This document shows, in pieces, positions 1 through 8,707 of a DNA stretch of 64,000 nucleotides. The notes beneath the pieces are model-generated. The model was not told the origin of the DNA, did no database searches, and saw nothing but the letters and a program-made list of their open reading frames with translations. A program made the translations under genes and the position numbers. Each line of letters begins with the position of its first letter. Position 1 is the stretch's first letter. Source of the stretch: Bacillota bacterium (GTDB lineage: Bacteria; Bacillota; Syntrophomonadia; Syntrophomonadales; DTU052); the NCBI GenBank assembly GCA_029781825.1, contig JAKOVY010000110.1, forward strand, positions 41,938 through 105,937. The letters run 5' to 3'.

Positions 1-306
1 GTTGTATCATCGCCCGAGAAGGTGGCTTTTTACAAGCAGGTGGAGAGGGATTATTCCCTGGAGGATTTATGCCGGCTGATGCCGGACGATGTCGACATAA
101 TATTTGCAGAAGGCTTCAAACGGGAGCACCAGCCTAAAATCGAGGTGGCCAGGCAGGGCATCAGCACAGAGTTAATTCGGCCCGACAATCTGATTGCAAT
201 GGTAACAGATTTTCCTGTCGCTCACAGCGATGTGCCGGTGTTCGGATTTGACGAGGTCGAATCCTTATGTCGCTATCTGCGGGATATGTTTATGGACAGC
301 AAGTAA
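1..306 (+). CDS. mobB: MobB-like molybdopterin-guanine dinucleotide biosynthesis protein, C-terminal part
   Basis: The open frame runs in from the left edge without a start, so only the last 101 or so residues are present. The text near the edge (SSPEKVA) and the motif DVDIIFAEGFKREHQPKIEV match the C-terminal half of MobB, the P-loop GTPase-like protein that assists attachment of a nucleotide to molybdenum cofactor; the P-loop half lies outside the window. A GTG at 22 exists but would make an implausibly short protein, so I treat it as internal. It ends 12 bases before the next gene, which suggests one transcript. Function rests on family resemblance of a fragment. Confidence 0.8.
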   Translation, partial: VVSSPEKVAFYKQVERDYSLEDLCRLMPDDVDIIFAEGFKREHQPKIEVARQGISTELIRPDNLIAMVTDFPVAHSDVPVFGFDEVESLCRYLRDMFMDSK

Positions 307-318
307 TGAGGTGGTTTG

Positions 319-2127
319 GTGGATGACCGGCTGAAAGTTCGAATTCATACTGCCTCCGGGCCCCTGGTTTCATGGGTGGATAAAGGCCAGAAGGTATGGG
401 ACTCGGTCCAGCAAGCCGGGATCATACAGAGAGGCGAATGCGGGGGACGGGGGTTATGTCTTAAGTGCAAGGCCCGGGTAAGGGGCGAAGTCTCGCCTCC
501 CACCGACGAGGAACTAACCGCTTTGACTCCGGAGGAGATCTCGCAAGGTTACCGTTTAACCTGCAAGTGCCGCGTTCTTGGTGAAACTTCGGTCTATCTC
601 GAGGACATCGGGATCGGCGACTATAAAGCCGGGCTGTTGAGGTATGAGAGGTACCCCGGGGTGCTGTCGGCGATTCGAACTGTACATACCCATATACCTG
701 GTTTTGACCGGAAGAACCCCATACCGCTGCTGGAGCGAATACAGGGAGCCTTTAAAGGCTATGAGCTGGAGATAACCCCTCAGGACCTGAACATGATGGC
801 ACAACTGGACAAGGGTGAAGGTTTTAGGGTTACCGGCGGTTTGTTTGATTCCACCGTGCTGCGCATTCGTCCTGAAGGCAGCGCCTCTTTCCTGGGAATA
901 GCCCTCGATATTGGAACCACCTCTTTGTCCTGTGCCCTGATTGACCTGGTGAACGGAGAACTGCTGGGGGAAGGAGGTACCCTCAACTCCCAGATTGCTT
1001 ACGGTCGTGACATAATGACGCGCATCAGCTATGTCATGGATGATGAAGAGGGGCTGAAGGTGCTGCAGGACAAGGTTATGAGGGATGTCTCCGGTATGAT
1101 AAGAACCTTGCTGTCAAAGCTGAATGCAGATCCCGAAGACATACTGGAGATGGTCGTGGTAGGTAATCCCGTAATGCTGCACCTTTTTCTGGGAGCGGAT
1201 CCCCGGGGACTGGGTCGAGCCCCTTATGTGGGTTTGTTTAGAGATGAAACAGAGGTGCGAGGGGGAAGCCTGGGAGTGCCCATGCACCCTGCGGGGCGGG
1301 TCTTATTATTACCGCAGATTGCCGGGTTTTTGGGGGCGGATATTATTGCCTGTCTGCTGGCGATTGACGGCGGTTCCCAGGCGAGTTTTTTGGTGATAGA
1401 CATAGGCACCAACGGCGAAATCGTCTTAAAACATAAAGACCTGCTGCTGGCCTGCTCGGTGGCTGCCGGTTCAGCTTTTGAGGGCGGAGATATCACCAGT
1501 GGTATGGCGGCTCGCACGGGAGCAATTGACCGCTTCTGGTTGGAGGATGGAAAGCTGAATTACAATGTGATTGGCGGCATTAAGCCGGAGGGGATATGCG
1601 GGTCGGGACTGATTGACCTGCTTCATGTTTTTCTTGAAACCGAGGTACTGGATGAGACCGGACTTATTCATGCTGAAAGATATAACGGAGCATGGCGTGA
1701 CACCGAAAGGGGTGTGGAACTGGTTATTGTCGACGGTTCCGAGACTGATTCGGGGATTCCGGTAGTTTTTAATCAACAGGATGTGCGCCAGCTGCAGTTG
1801 GCCAAGGCGGCGGTGCGAGCGGGAGTGGATATTTTGATGAAAGAGGCCGGGACAGCGCCGGAGGATATAGATGAAGTGATGTTCGCCGGTGCATTCGGCA
1901 ATTACCTCAACCCTGAATCAGTTTTGGGAACCGGTATGCTTCCGCAGTTTCAGCCGGGGGAGATTAAGGCCATTGGGAATGCGGCTCTGCGGGGAGCCAT
2001 CGCCGCCCTGCTCCGGATACCGGAGAGAGAGAAAGCTCAGCAATACGCCAGGAAGACTAGAGCGGTGGAACTGGCCGATCACCCGGATTTCTCACGGGTG
2101 TTTGTTGCCGGCATGGCCTTGAAATAG
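319..2127 (+). CDS. [2Fe-2S] ferredoxin / ASKHA-domain protein (DUF4445; corrinoid-activator RACo-like)
   Basis: A 602-residue protein. Near residues 40-85 it has a plant-type [2Fe-2S] pattern, C-x5-C-x2-C (CGGRGLCLKC) followed about 31 residues later by another Cys. The rest is an ASKHA ATPase-like module: LGIALDIGTTSLS is the first phosphate loop and FLVIDIGTNGEIVL the second, with GGDITSG between lobes. This architecture and length match reductive activators of corrinoid proteins (RACo, COG3894), which use ATP to re-reduce inactive Co(II) corrinoid to Co(I). The partner is not in the window, so the corrinoid role is from the family. The start is taken as GTG 319, 4 bases after the SD at 308-314; TTG 316 sits too close. 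It follows mobB. Confidence 0.85.
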   Translation: MDDRLKVRIHTASGPLVSWVDKGQKVWDSVQQAGIIQRGECGGRGLCLKCKARVRGEVSPPTDEELTALTPEEISQGYRLTCKCRVLGETSVYLEDIGIGDYKAGLLRYERYPGVLSAIRTVHTHIPGFDRKNPIPLLERIQGAFKGYELEITPQDLNMMAQLDKGEGFRVTGGLFDSTVLRIRPEGSASFLGIALDIGTTSLSCALIDLVNGELLGEGGTLNSQIAYGRDIMTRISYVMDDEEGLKVLQDKVMRDVSGMIRTLLSKLNADPEDILEMVVVGNPVMLHLFLGADPRGLGRAPYVGLFRDETEVRGGSLGVPMHPAGRVLLLPQIAGFLGADIIACLLAIDGGSQASFLVIDIGTNGEIVLKHKDLLLACSVAAGSAFEGGDITSGMAARTGAIDRFWLEDGKLNYNVIGGIKPEGICGSGLIDLLHVFLETEVLDETGLIHAERYNGAWRDTERGVELVIVDGSETDSGIPVVFNQQDVRQLQLAKAAVRAGVDILMKEAGTAPEDIDEVMFAGAFGNYLNPESVLGTGMLPQFQPGEIKAIGNAALRGAIAALLRIPEREKAQQYARKTRAVELADHPDFSRVFVAGMALK

Positions 2128-2146
2128 GATATTGCCAGGGTACAGC

Positions 2147-2190
2147 AAGACCCGGTCCGGGATGGTATAATCCCGGCCGGGTCTTTAAAT
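2147..2190. terminator. Terminator hairpin between convergent genes
   Basis: AAGACCCGG-T-CCGGGAT pairs across a short loop with ATCCCGG-CCGGGTCTT, followed by TTAAATTT. It sits between the ends of the ASKHA gene (+) and the DUF1015 gene (-), so it may serve both strands. Confidence 0.75.
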
Positions 2191-2213
2191 TTCGTGAGTT
2201 AAGATGGAGGCGG

Positions 2214-3527
2214 TTACGGCAGGTTTTTAAACAACGGGTTGATTACTACCCCGGTTAACAGCTTGGGATAAAAGTAGGTTGATTTCTGCGGCATCTTGTC
2301 TCCGGCCTTGGCTACAGCAACTACCTCCTGTACCTTGGTGGGGTTGAGCAGAAAAGCCAATTGGTGGCTTCCGTCATCGACCCTGGCTATCGCCCATTCT
2401 TCATCCCGGGTATAATTGATGTTGTTTTGGTTCTTCCGGTCATCCTCTTTTATCCCCAGTATTTGGGAAAGGATCAGATGATCAAGCAGAGCCACATCGA
2501 GTTTTTTCCAGGCATCGGACATCTCCTTGGGCATGAGGCTTTTGGCTTGGTTCATGTTTTTGATCGTCAGGAAATACAGCGATTTTTCCTGGGTGTAAAG
2601 ACCAAAGACATGCTTTTTCCTGCCCCGTTGAGCCAACTCGTCCATGAATTTGGGCAGACCTTCCGAAGAATTAAACTCTTCCACTGTGAAGACCTCGGTC
2701 AGGGCGGACTTGAATACCTCCAGATCCAGACGGCTTATATTTCTTACTACCCGATGGGTGGGCAGAATGACCAGACCTTCATCGTAGAGGTTGACCAGTG
2801 TAGTCATAACATAGTCATAACCCTTGTGACCCAATTCGCGCATCTGCTTGCTGTACTCCAGAGCTGTTTCATAGCGGTGATGTCCGTCCGCAATGAAGAT
2901 CTGTTCGTCCCTCAGATACGCGGAAACCGTTTGCAGGGTATTCTCGTCGGCGACAACCCATAGACGGTGTGACTCACCGGCCTCATCTATAATATCCAGA
3001 TCGGGCTCGCGACCCTCGATCGCCTGAAGCAGCGCATTATCTACCCTTTTTTCCGGATCGCTGTACAGTCCAAAGATGGAACTGAAGTTGCACTGAGTGG
3101 CCTGCATCAGCTTGAGACGGTCTGCTTTGGGCTTGGAGAGGGTTTCCTCGTGGGGAAGAACCGAACCTTCCGAATAGTCCTGGAGCTTCAGGCCGCATAT
3201 AAAACCATTGCGAGTCAATGCTCCCCCGGAGACCCGGAACTCCTGCTGATAGACGTACATAGCGGGTTTGGGTTCCGGCAGCAAAGTTTCATCCTCAATC
3301 CAGCGCTCCAGGTACTTTTTTGCCCGGGTGTAACGGTTATTCTTTTCGTTGTCATCCGGGAATACCAGTCCCAGCTCCAGGCGTATAATATTGACCGGGT
3401 TTTCAGCATAGTATCTTGCCTGGGACTTCTCATCAATGATGTCATACGGCGGAGTCATTACTGACGCCAGATTGGCGATCTTACTTTTATTGTAACGCAA
3501 CCCAACAAACGGGATAATTTCGGCCAT
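2214..3527 (-). CDS. DUF1015 family protein
   Basis: A 437-residue soluble protein with the hallmarks of DUF1015: an N-terminal PFVGLRYN...VMTPPYDII segment, central FIADGHHRYETALEY near residue 215, and C-terminal MPQKSTYFYPKLLTGVVI. The length is normal for the family. Members are widespread in Clostridia, Thermotogae and Bacteroidetes; no enzymatic role is firmly established, although the HHRYETAL motif suggests a nucleotide or metal site. It is transcribed alone, convergent with the gene on its left and divergent from the PHP gene on its right. No signal peptide or membrane segment is seen. Confidence 0.9.
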   Translation of the reverse strand: MAEIIPFVGLRYNKSKIANLASVMTPPYDIIDEKSQARYYAENPVNIIRLELGLVFPDDNEKNNRYTRAKKYLERWIEDETLLPEPKPAMYVYQQEFRVSGGALTRNGFICGLKLQDYSEGSVLPHEETLSKPKADRLKLMQATQCNFSSIFGLYSDPEKRVDNALLQAIEGREPDLDIIDEAGESHRLWVVADENTLQTVSAYLRDEQIFIADGHHRYETALEYSKQMRELGHKGYDYVMTTLVNLYDEGLVILPTHRVVRNISRLDLEVFKSALTEVFTVEEFNSSEGLPKFMDELAQRGRKKHVFGLYTQEKSLYFLTIKNMNQAKSLMPKEMSDAWKKLDVALLDHLILSQILGIKEDDRKNQNNINYTRDEEWAIARVDDGSHQLAFLLNPTKVQEVVAVAKAGDKMPQKSTYFYPKLLTGVVINPLFKNLP

Positions 3528-3834
3528 GGGACGGTTTCCTCCTATGCTTTATCAATACTCAAAATTCTATAATACTTGGAATGATCTTCGCAACGGGTTT
3601 TGTTACAGGAACTTCAAATTCCCCATGCCGGAGGCAGACATTTTTCAGAACATCCTTTCCAAGGCATCATTTCTGATTTTAACCTCCCAGTCTAATCTAC
3701 GTATATTCTGCAGTACTTTATTACAGGTGACCCGGCATTCTTGCATTTTATAAACCGTAGTGCTTTAATTTAGACGTGTAAAGCAAAATCTGGGCTCTTT
3801 GTAACGGAATTTGTGGTTTTGACGGAGGTTTTCG
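3528..3834. other. Intergenic region between divergent genes
   Basis: About 300 bases between the DUF1015 start (-) and the PHP start (+). It is AT-rich and contains one isolated TATAAT (3568-3573) without a convincing -35. I see no hairpin, repeat or credible small gene. Confidence 0.5.
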
Positions 3835-4629
3835 GTGCTGATTGACTATCATGTTCATGCTATGGCCCATGGTGAATACGAATATTCTTGGTCATGGATC
3901 GAGGAATACCTTCGCCGGGCTCAGGCTCAAAATATAGCCCAAATCGGATTCAGCGACCATGACTGGTTCGAAGACCGGATAGAGATTGAATTGATCAAGG
4001 GGGTTGCTGCCCGTCCTGAATTCTGCAGCTTGATGGTAAGAGTGGGCATTGAAGTGGACTACAAACCCGAGAGAGAAGCCGAGATAAGCGGGATGCTGGC
4101 ACAGAAACCCTATGATTTTGCCATCGGCTCGGTCCATCACCTGGGAGAATGGATGTTTGATCACCCGGATCAAAAAGACGGTTTTTTGCAAAGGGACATC
4201 GACGAGATCTATCAAGAGTATTATTCATTGGTCGACCGGATGGTGAAGTCAAACCTGTTTGATGTTGTGGGGCACCTTGATCTGATTAAGATCTGGGGGT
4301 TCAAACCGACAACTAGGCAGGAAAACTATTTCCTCAAACCGCTTTTGCACGGGATGAGGATGTCGGGTATGGTGGTGGAAATAAACACCCGCGGCCTTCG
4401 CAAGCCGGTCAAGGAGATGTATCCCAGCGAGGTACTGCTGCGGGATCTGTTTGCTCATAATATCCCTATTACCTTTGGCTCGGATGCTCATCACCCTGAG
4501 GAACTGGGAAGCGGGCTTTCCGAGGCTTTGCAGACCGCCTGGAAGGTTGGCTACCGGAAGGCATCGGGATTTACCAGGAGACAAAGCATTTTTTATCCGT
4601 TATCTGAAGCAAGGAAGGGGATTTCATGA
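3835..4629 (+). CDS. PHP-domain phosphoesterase (histidinol-phosphatase type)
   Basis: A 264-residue PHP-family metal-dependent hydrolase. The metal-binding motifs are visible in order: DYHVHA at the N-terminus, FSDHDW near residue 40, GHLDL near 145, INTRGLRKP near 180 and FGSDAHHPEELG near 220. The layout matches HisJ-type histidinol phosphatase, but PHP proteins also cleave other phosphoesters and no his genes are nearby, so substrate is open. Start GTG 3835 lies 7 bases after GGAGG. Its stop overlaps the ATG of the cation exchanger (ATGA, 4626-4629), so the two genes are translationally coupled. Confidence 0.85.
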   Translation: MLIDYHVHAMAHGEYEYSWSWIEEYLRRAQAQNIAQIGFSDHDWFEDRIEIELIKGVAARPEFCSLMVRVGIEVDYKPEREAEISGMLAQKPYDFAIGSVHHLGEWMFDHPDQKDGFLQRDIDEIYQEYYSLVDRMVKSNLFDVVGHLDLIKIWGFKPTTRQENYFLKPLLHGMRMSGMVVEINTRGLRKPVKEMYPSEVLLRDLFAHNIPITFGSDAHHPEELGSGLSEALQTAWKVGYRKASGFTRRQSIFYPLSEARKGIS

Positions 4630-5630
4630 ACAGTATCGTAATTCTGGTGGTAAGCCTGGGCATCATTTTAATCGGGGCCGAGCTTTTCACCAATGCGGTT
4701 GAATGGCTGGGCAAGAAATTGAACCTGTCCGAAGGAGCGGTGGGAAGCGTACTGGCGGCAGTGGGAACTGCGCTTCCCGAGACCATGATTCCAGTTATTG
4801 CTCTGATCGGAGGAGGAGCCGAAGCGGTTAACATTGGAACCGGGGCCATACTGGGCGCACCGTTGATGCTGTCCACCCTGGCTATGTTTGTTACCGGTAT
4901 TTCGATTGTGCTTTTTCGAAAACGCCGTGAGTTCGGGTTAAAGGTAACAGCCAACCCCGAGGTGATGAAAAGGGACCTCGGGCTTTTCCTGATCGTTTTC
5001 ACGGCCGCCTTGCTGGCGGGGACTATGCCCCCTGAGATGAGGAAATGGCAGCTTATTGTGGGCACGGCCATGGTTTTATCCTACGTTTTATATCTGATGG
5101 TCACCCTGAAGGACGACAGTGCACCGGAGCATGACCAGCTGAGCCCGTGTTATTTTGCGCCCCGCATGATTGTACCGAGATTGAGAATCGTTGTTCTGCA
5201 GTTCGCCGTGGCTCTGGCCTTGATTATCGGCGGTGCCCATCTTTTCGTGGGTGCCATAGAGACGGTGGCTCTGGCCTTTGGAGTTCCCGCGTTTGTGCTG
5301 TCTTTGGTGATTGCGCCGGTGGCTACGGAATTGCCGGAGAAGTTTAACAGTGTCCTGTGGGTGTCGCGAGGCCGGGATACACTGGCCCTGGGCAATATTA
5401 CCGGAGCCATGGTGTTTCAAGGGTCCTTGATTCCGGCTCTGGGAATTTTTCTAACCGATTGGCAGCTCGGAGTGGGAGCACTCCTGAGTGGAGCCCTGGC
5501 CCTTATATCTTCGGCCATTCTTTATATTGAAGTGCTCCGCAGGAAGCATACGGAGGCCATATATCTCATCATTGCGGGACTGTTTTATGTGATTTTCTTC
5601 TTCATGGTTCTCGAGGGAATAATCCGTTAG
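4626..5630 (+). CDS. Sodium/calcium exchanger family membrane protein (CaCA)
   Basis: A 334-residue polytopic membrane protein with two inverted Na_Ca_ex repeats. The alpha-repeat signatures are GTALPETMIPVIAL near residue 57, with GTGAILGAPLM, and APVATELPEKFNSVLW near residue 225, with GNITGAMVFQGS; the acidic residues in both repeats carry the cation. About ten hydrophobic segments are evident. The family exchanges Ca2+ or other cations for Na+ or H+, but specificity cannot be read here. It overlaps the PHP gene by 4 bases and is followed after 13 bases by the RidA-like gene. Confidence 0.9.
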   Translation: MNSIVILVVSLGIILIGAELFTNAVEWLGKKLNLSEGAVGSVLAAVGTALPETMIPVIALIGGGAEAVNIGTGAILGAPLMLSTLAMFVTGISIVLFRKRREFGLKVTANPEVMKRDLGLFLIVFTAALLAGTMPPEMRKWQLIVGTAMVLSYVLYLMVTLKDDSAPEHDQLSPCYFAPRMIVPRLRIVVLQFAVALALIIGGAHLFVGAIETVALAFGVPAFVLSLVIAPVATELPEKFNSVLWVSRGRDTLALGNITGAMVFQGSLIPALGIFLTDWQLGVGALLSGALALISSAILYIEVLRRKHTEAIYLIIAGLFYVIFFFMVLEGIIR

Positions 5631-5643
5631 AAAGGAAGATAAA

Positions 5644-6105
5644 ATGACGGTCGAGGAAAAACTGGCTGCAATGGGCATTATACTTCCCGAACCACCGGCT
5701 CCGGTTGCTTCATATGTTCCGGGGCTGGTATGCCATAATCTGGTCTTCGTTTCCGGACAGCTTCCCACCAAGGACGGAAAACTCCTGATGGAAGGAGCTC
5801 TGGGACGCGAACTGTCTGTTGAAGAAGGGTATATTGCCGCGCGCCAGGCGGTTATCAACTGCTTGGGGGTCCTCAAGTCGCTGGTGGGTGACCTGGACCG
5901 GGTGGAACGGATCGTCAGGCTGACCGCGTTTGTCCAGTCGGCTCCGGACTTCCACGCTCAGCCGCAGGTTGCCAATGGGGCCTCCGACCTGCTGCAGGAG
6001 GTGTTTGGAACTCGGGGTAAACACACCCGGGTGGCCGTGGGGGTTAATTCACTGCCCTTGAATGCGCCCTGTGAGATAGACTTCATTGCCGCCGTCAGGC
6101 CATGA
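5644..6105 (+). CDS. RidA/YjgF-family protein lacking the catalytic Arg
   Basis: A 153-residue protein of the YjgF/YER057c/UK114 fold: VCHNLVFVSGQLP, the long GYIAARQAVINCLGVLKSLVG helix, and C-terminal CEIDFIAAV. True RidA enamine/imine deaminases carry an Arg in a short ...ARLP motif before the final strand. Here the equivalent text is VAVGVNSLPL with Ser, so the classical deaminase reaction is unlikely. It therefore belongs with the divergent Rid subfamilies of unknown substrate. It follows the exchanger gene by 13 bases behind a good SD (GAAAGGAAG). Confidence 0.85.
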   Translation: MTVEEKLAAMGIILPEPPAPVASYVPGLVCHNLVFVSGQLPTKDGKLLMEGALGRELSVEEGYIAARQAVINCLGVLKSLVGDLDRVERIVRLTAFVQSAPDFHAQPQVANGASDLLQEVFGTRGKHTRVAVGVNSLPLNAPCEIDFIAAVRP

Positions 6106-6142
6106 CGTATGCTTGGTTACTTATCAAAGGGGGGCTTAATAT

Positions 6143-6484
6143 ATGAACGTTTATGACAAGGCTCATGAGACCGCACGCGCGTTAAAGGAGACTCCTCAGT
6201 ACAAGGCATATACCAGGGCGAGGGAGGAGCTGAGAGCCGACCGGAGCACCTGGGAGATGGTTAAGGATTTCCGCTCCCGGCAGACCCGGATTCAAAAACA
6301 GATCCTGTCCGGGGAGGAACCGGCCCCCGAGAAAATCACCGAACTCCAGGAGCTCTCCGGCATAATTGGAAGATCAGAGCGGGCAACCGAGTTTTTTCGG
6401 GCGGAGATGGAGCTTATCAAAATAGTGGAAGACATTCAGCGCATCCTGGTAAGATCTATTGACCTGGAGCTGGAAAACCTCTGA
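6143..6484 (+). CDS. YlbF/YmcA family protein
   Basis: A 113-residue, almost wholly helical protein matching the YlbF family: ALKETPQYKAYTRAREEL at the start, then the charged LQELSGIIGRSERATEFFRAE segment and a C-terminal IQRILVRSIDL. In Bacillus, YlbF (RicF), YmcA and YaaT form a complex that affects RNA processing and development; single YlbF homologues are common in Clostridia. Start ATG 6143 is placed behind AAAGGGGGG. It stands alone between RidA and the prenyl synthase. Confidence 0.8.
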   Translation: MNVYDKAHETARALKETPQYKAYTRAREELRADRSTWEMVKDFRSRQTRIQKQILSGEEPAPEKITELQELSGIIGRSERATEFFRAEMELIKIVEDIQRILVRSIDLELENL

Positions 6485-6559
6485 AATTGATTCACTCATG
6501 AAAAGTTCCCAACCGGTTAAACCTAACTATAACTCAGCCAGGTTTGGGAGTATGGAACG

Positions 6560-7555
6560 ATGGACATTGACAGCTACTTGCCCCGTATTCATGAGCTGCT
6601 GGTGCAAGAAGTTCTATCAGGTTGGGAACCGGTAGATAGAGTGATGCTGCAGCCGCTGCAGATGCCGGGCAAGCTGATACGGCCGCGGCTGGTTCTGCTG
6701 AGCAGCGGACTGTTCGGAGAAATCAGTGAGCGGGCAATTGATGTAGCGATTGCCATCGAGTGTATCCATACGGCATCGTTGGTTCATGATGATATCGTCG
6801 ACGGTGCCTCTTTGCGGCGGGGAGTCCCCACCATAAACCACCTCTTCGATTCTCATACCGCAGTTCTGGCCGGAGACCATCTGTTTGCCACTGCTTTTGA
6901 AATCTTGGCCCGCTGCCAGCTCACCGAAGTGCTGAGCGAAGTGACTCGAGCCATCAAGCAGATGTGTGCGGGGGAGATAGCTCAGGACCTTAACCTGTTT
7001 AACACCGGCCTGTCGGAAAAAGATTATATGCGAAACATATTCGGAAAAACTGCCAGCCTTTTCGGTGCTGCCTGTCGATGCGGCGCCCTGGTTGCCGGGG
7101 CTCAACCGCAGGATGTTAGGCAGATCGGTCTTTTTGGAGAACATCTGGGGTATGCCTTCCAAATTGCCGATGATGTCATGGATTTTTGCGGCGAACCGGG
7201 AACCCTGGGCAAACCCTGCGGCGGGGATTTGAGAAATGGGATCATCACCCTGCCGGTTATAAGGGCACTGGCAGTATCAGAACACCGACGGGAACTGTTG
7301 CTCATCATAGAATCCAACCAATTGCAAGCCGATACGATAAACCGTGTTATCGAGATCTTAAAAGACTGCGGAGCCATTGAATACGCTGCCGCATGCGCCA
7401 TCAACTACTGCCTGGGTGCCATCCGTCTCCTGGAACCATTTCCCCAGTCTCCGGCCCGCAATGAGCTGGTTCGTCTCTGTTCCACCCTGATCACCCTTCC
7501 GGGTTTGGAGGGTAAAAGCTCCCGAGAAGTATGGAACATGCTGGTGGAGGTATAG
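6560..7555 (+). CDS. hepT: Trans-polyprenyl diphosphate synthase (heptaprenyl type, HepT-like)
   Basis: A 331-residue all-helical isoprenyl diphosphate synthase. The first Asp-rich motif is LVHDDIVDGASLRRG near residue 77 (DDxxD then RRG) and the second is QIADDVMDFCG near residue 203. GKLIRPRLVLL near residue 38 is the conserved K...RP region that binds isopentenyl diphosphate. The adjoining DUF2600 gene, whose Bacillus homologue YtpB uses heptaprenyl diphosphate, favours a C35 product, but chain length cannot be read directly. A small HepS subunit is not seen nearby. It ends 2 bases before the start of DUF2600. Confidence 0.85.
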   Translation: MDIDSYLPRIHELLVQEVLSGWEPVDRVMLQPLQMPGKLIRPRLVLLSSGLFGEISERAIDVAIAIECIHTASLVHDDIVDGASLRRGVPTINHLFDSHTAVLAGDHLFATAFEILARCQLTEVLSEVTRAIKQMCAGEIAQDLNLFNTGLSEKDYMRNIFGKTASLFGAACRCGALVAGAQPQDVRQIGLFGEHLGYAFQIADDVMDFCGEPGTLGKPCGGDLRNGIITLPVIRALAVSEHRRELLLIIESNQLQADTINRVIEILKDCGAIEYAAACAINYCLGAIRLLEPFPQSPARNELVRLCSTLITLPGLEGKSSREVWNMLVEV

Positions 7556-7557
7556 TC

Positions 7558-8616
7558 GTGCCGGTCGCTGGTCGGTTGCCCTGGCTTTACAACTACCTGA
7601 GACTCATTATTCCCTGGGTGGAATCGGAACTCCGACAGCTGACTGCGAGGGCAAGCTTAATTGAGGATGACCAATTGCGTCTTCAAGCCCTGAGCAGTCT
7701 GAAGACAAAAGCCTTTCACTGTTATGGCGGTTCAGTTATGGCTTTATTGGGACCTCGCAACAGTTGGCAGGATTTAGTGGTCCTGATGACCTCCTTCCAA
7801 AGCATATCCGATTACCTTGACAACCTCTGCGACCGCATGGGCGTAAGAGACCAGCACGCTTTTTACCGCCTCCACGATTCAATGCTGGCCGCTGCCACCC
7901 CGGGGGTGAGGCCGGCGGACTATTATGACCGGTATGAAGGGCACCGGGAAGAGGGTTACCTCTCGTATCTGGTAGCCCGCAGTCAGAGCGTAATCGCTTC
8001 CCTGCCCGGCCAGGAGCACGTTCACGGCCGTGTTGAGCAGCTAATCCGCCACTACATCAACCTGCAGGCCCTAAAACACCTTTCCCCGGAAGAGCGTTGC
8101 TACAGGCTAAAAGACTACATATACAGCAAGGTTGGTATCCCTCCGGGTTTTGAATGGTGGGAAATGGCGGCCGCTACCGGTTCAACCCTGGGAATGTTTG
8201 CCCTTTGGGCTGCAGCGGCCTGCCCTGATTGCGATTTATACCGGGCGGAACAGATATTTGAAGCCTACTTTCCCTGGATATGCGGGCTCCATATACTGCT
8301 GGACTACATAATAGACCAGGAGGAAGACGCGAAAGAGGGCGATTTAAACTTCATATCCTTTTACCCGCGGAAAGAAGCAGGGTGGGAGGCTCTGCACAAC
8401 TTTGCCGGCAAAGCCCTGGAGCGAGCCATCGACCTACCCAGTAAGGGGCTACATTCCCTGGTAGTTACCGGTCTCTTGGCTATGTACCTAAGCGATTCCA
8501 AGGTAAAGGAACAGGGTTATTCAAGACGGGCGCGGCAGCTTATAAAAGGCACGGGTAAAAGGGGGCTCGCTCTCTATTACCTGTGCCGGGCAGTACGACG
8601 GCGGAAAGGCATTTAG
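7558..8616 (+). CDS. DUF2600 terpene synthase (tetraprenyl-beta-curcumene synthase YtpB-like)
   Basis: A 352-residue helical protein of DUF2600, the family of Bacillus YtpB, which cyclises heptaprenyl diphosphate to tetraprenyl-beta-curcumene. Visible family features are KAFHCYGGSVMALLG, SISDYLDNLCDR near residue 90 (an Asp-rich DYLDN..D motif likely to bind Mg-diphosphate), GFEWWEMAAATGSTLGMFAL and LHILLDYIIDQEEDAKEGDLNF. The start is GTG 7558, 7 bases behind GGAGG at 7546-7550; an upstream ATG at 7531 would overlap hepT and lacks an SD. Tight linkage to the prenyl synthase supports a C35 terpenoid pathway. Confidence 0.85.
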   Translation: MPVAGRLPWLYNYLRLIIPWVESELRQLTARASLIEDDQLRLQALSSLKTKAFHCYGGSVMALLGPRNSWQDLVVLMTSFQSISDYLDNLCDRMGVRDQHAFYRLHDSMLAAATPGVRPADYYDRYEGHREEGYLSYLVARSQSVIASLPGQEHVHGRVEQLIRHYINLQALKHLSPEERCYRLKDYIYSKVGIPPGFEWWEMAAATGSTLGMFALWAAAACPDCDLYRAEQIFEAYFPWICGLHILLDYIIDQEEDAKEGDLNFISFYPRKEAGWEALHNFAGKALERAIDLPSKGLHSLVVTGLLAMYLSDSKVKEQGYSRRARQLIKGTGKRGLALYYLCRAVRRRKGI

Positions 8617-8644
8617 TCGTCACTGGTTGTGGCGGGACCTCAAC

Positions 8645-8673
8645 TTGCGGCCTGCTTCCCGTAAATATATAAT
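8645..8673 (+). promoter_or_regulatory. Sigma-A-type promoter for the PrsA-like gene
   Basis: TTGCGG, a 17-base spacer, and a perfect TATAAT at 8668-8673. It lies 34 bases upstream of the lipoprotein ATG and just after the terpene synthase ends. Confidence 0.75.
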
Positions 8674-8707
8674 GTGACTTAGCATCGAAGGGGAAGAGGA
8701 GGACCCT

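Noticed and set aside
6506-6626. Inverted GTTCCCAACC / GGTTGGGAAC copies around the hepT start, about 100 bases apart.
   Set aside because: One copy is inside the coding sequence; a 10-base match at this distance can occur by chance and no promoter or loop is supported.
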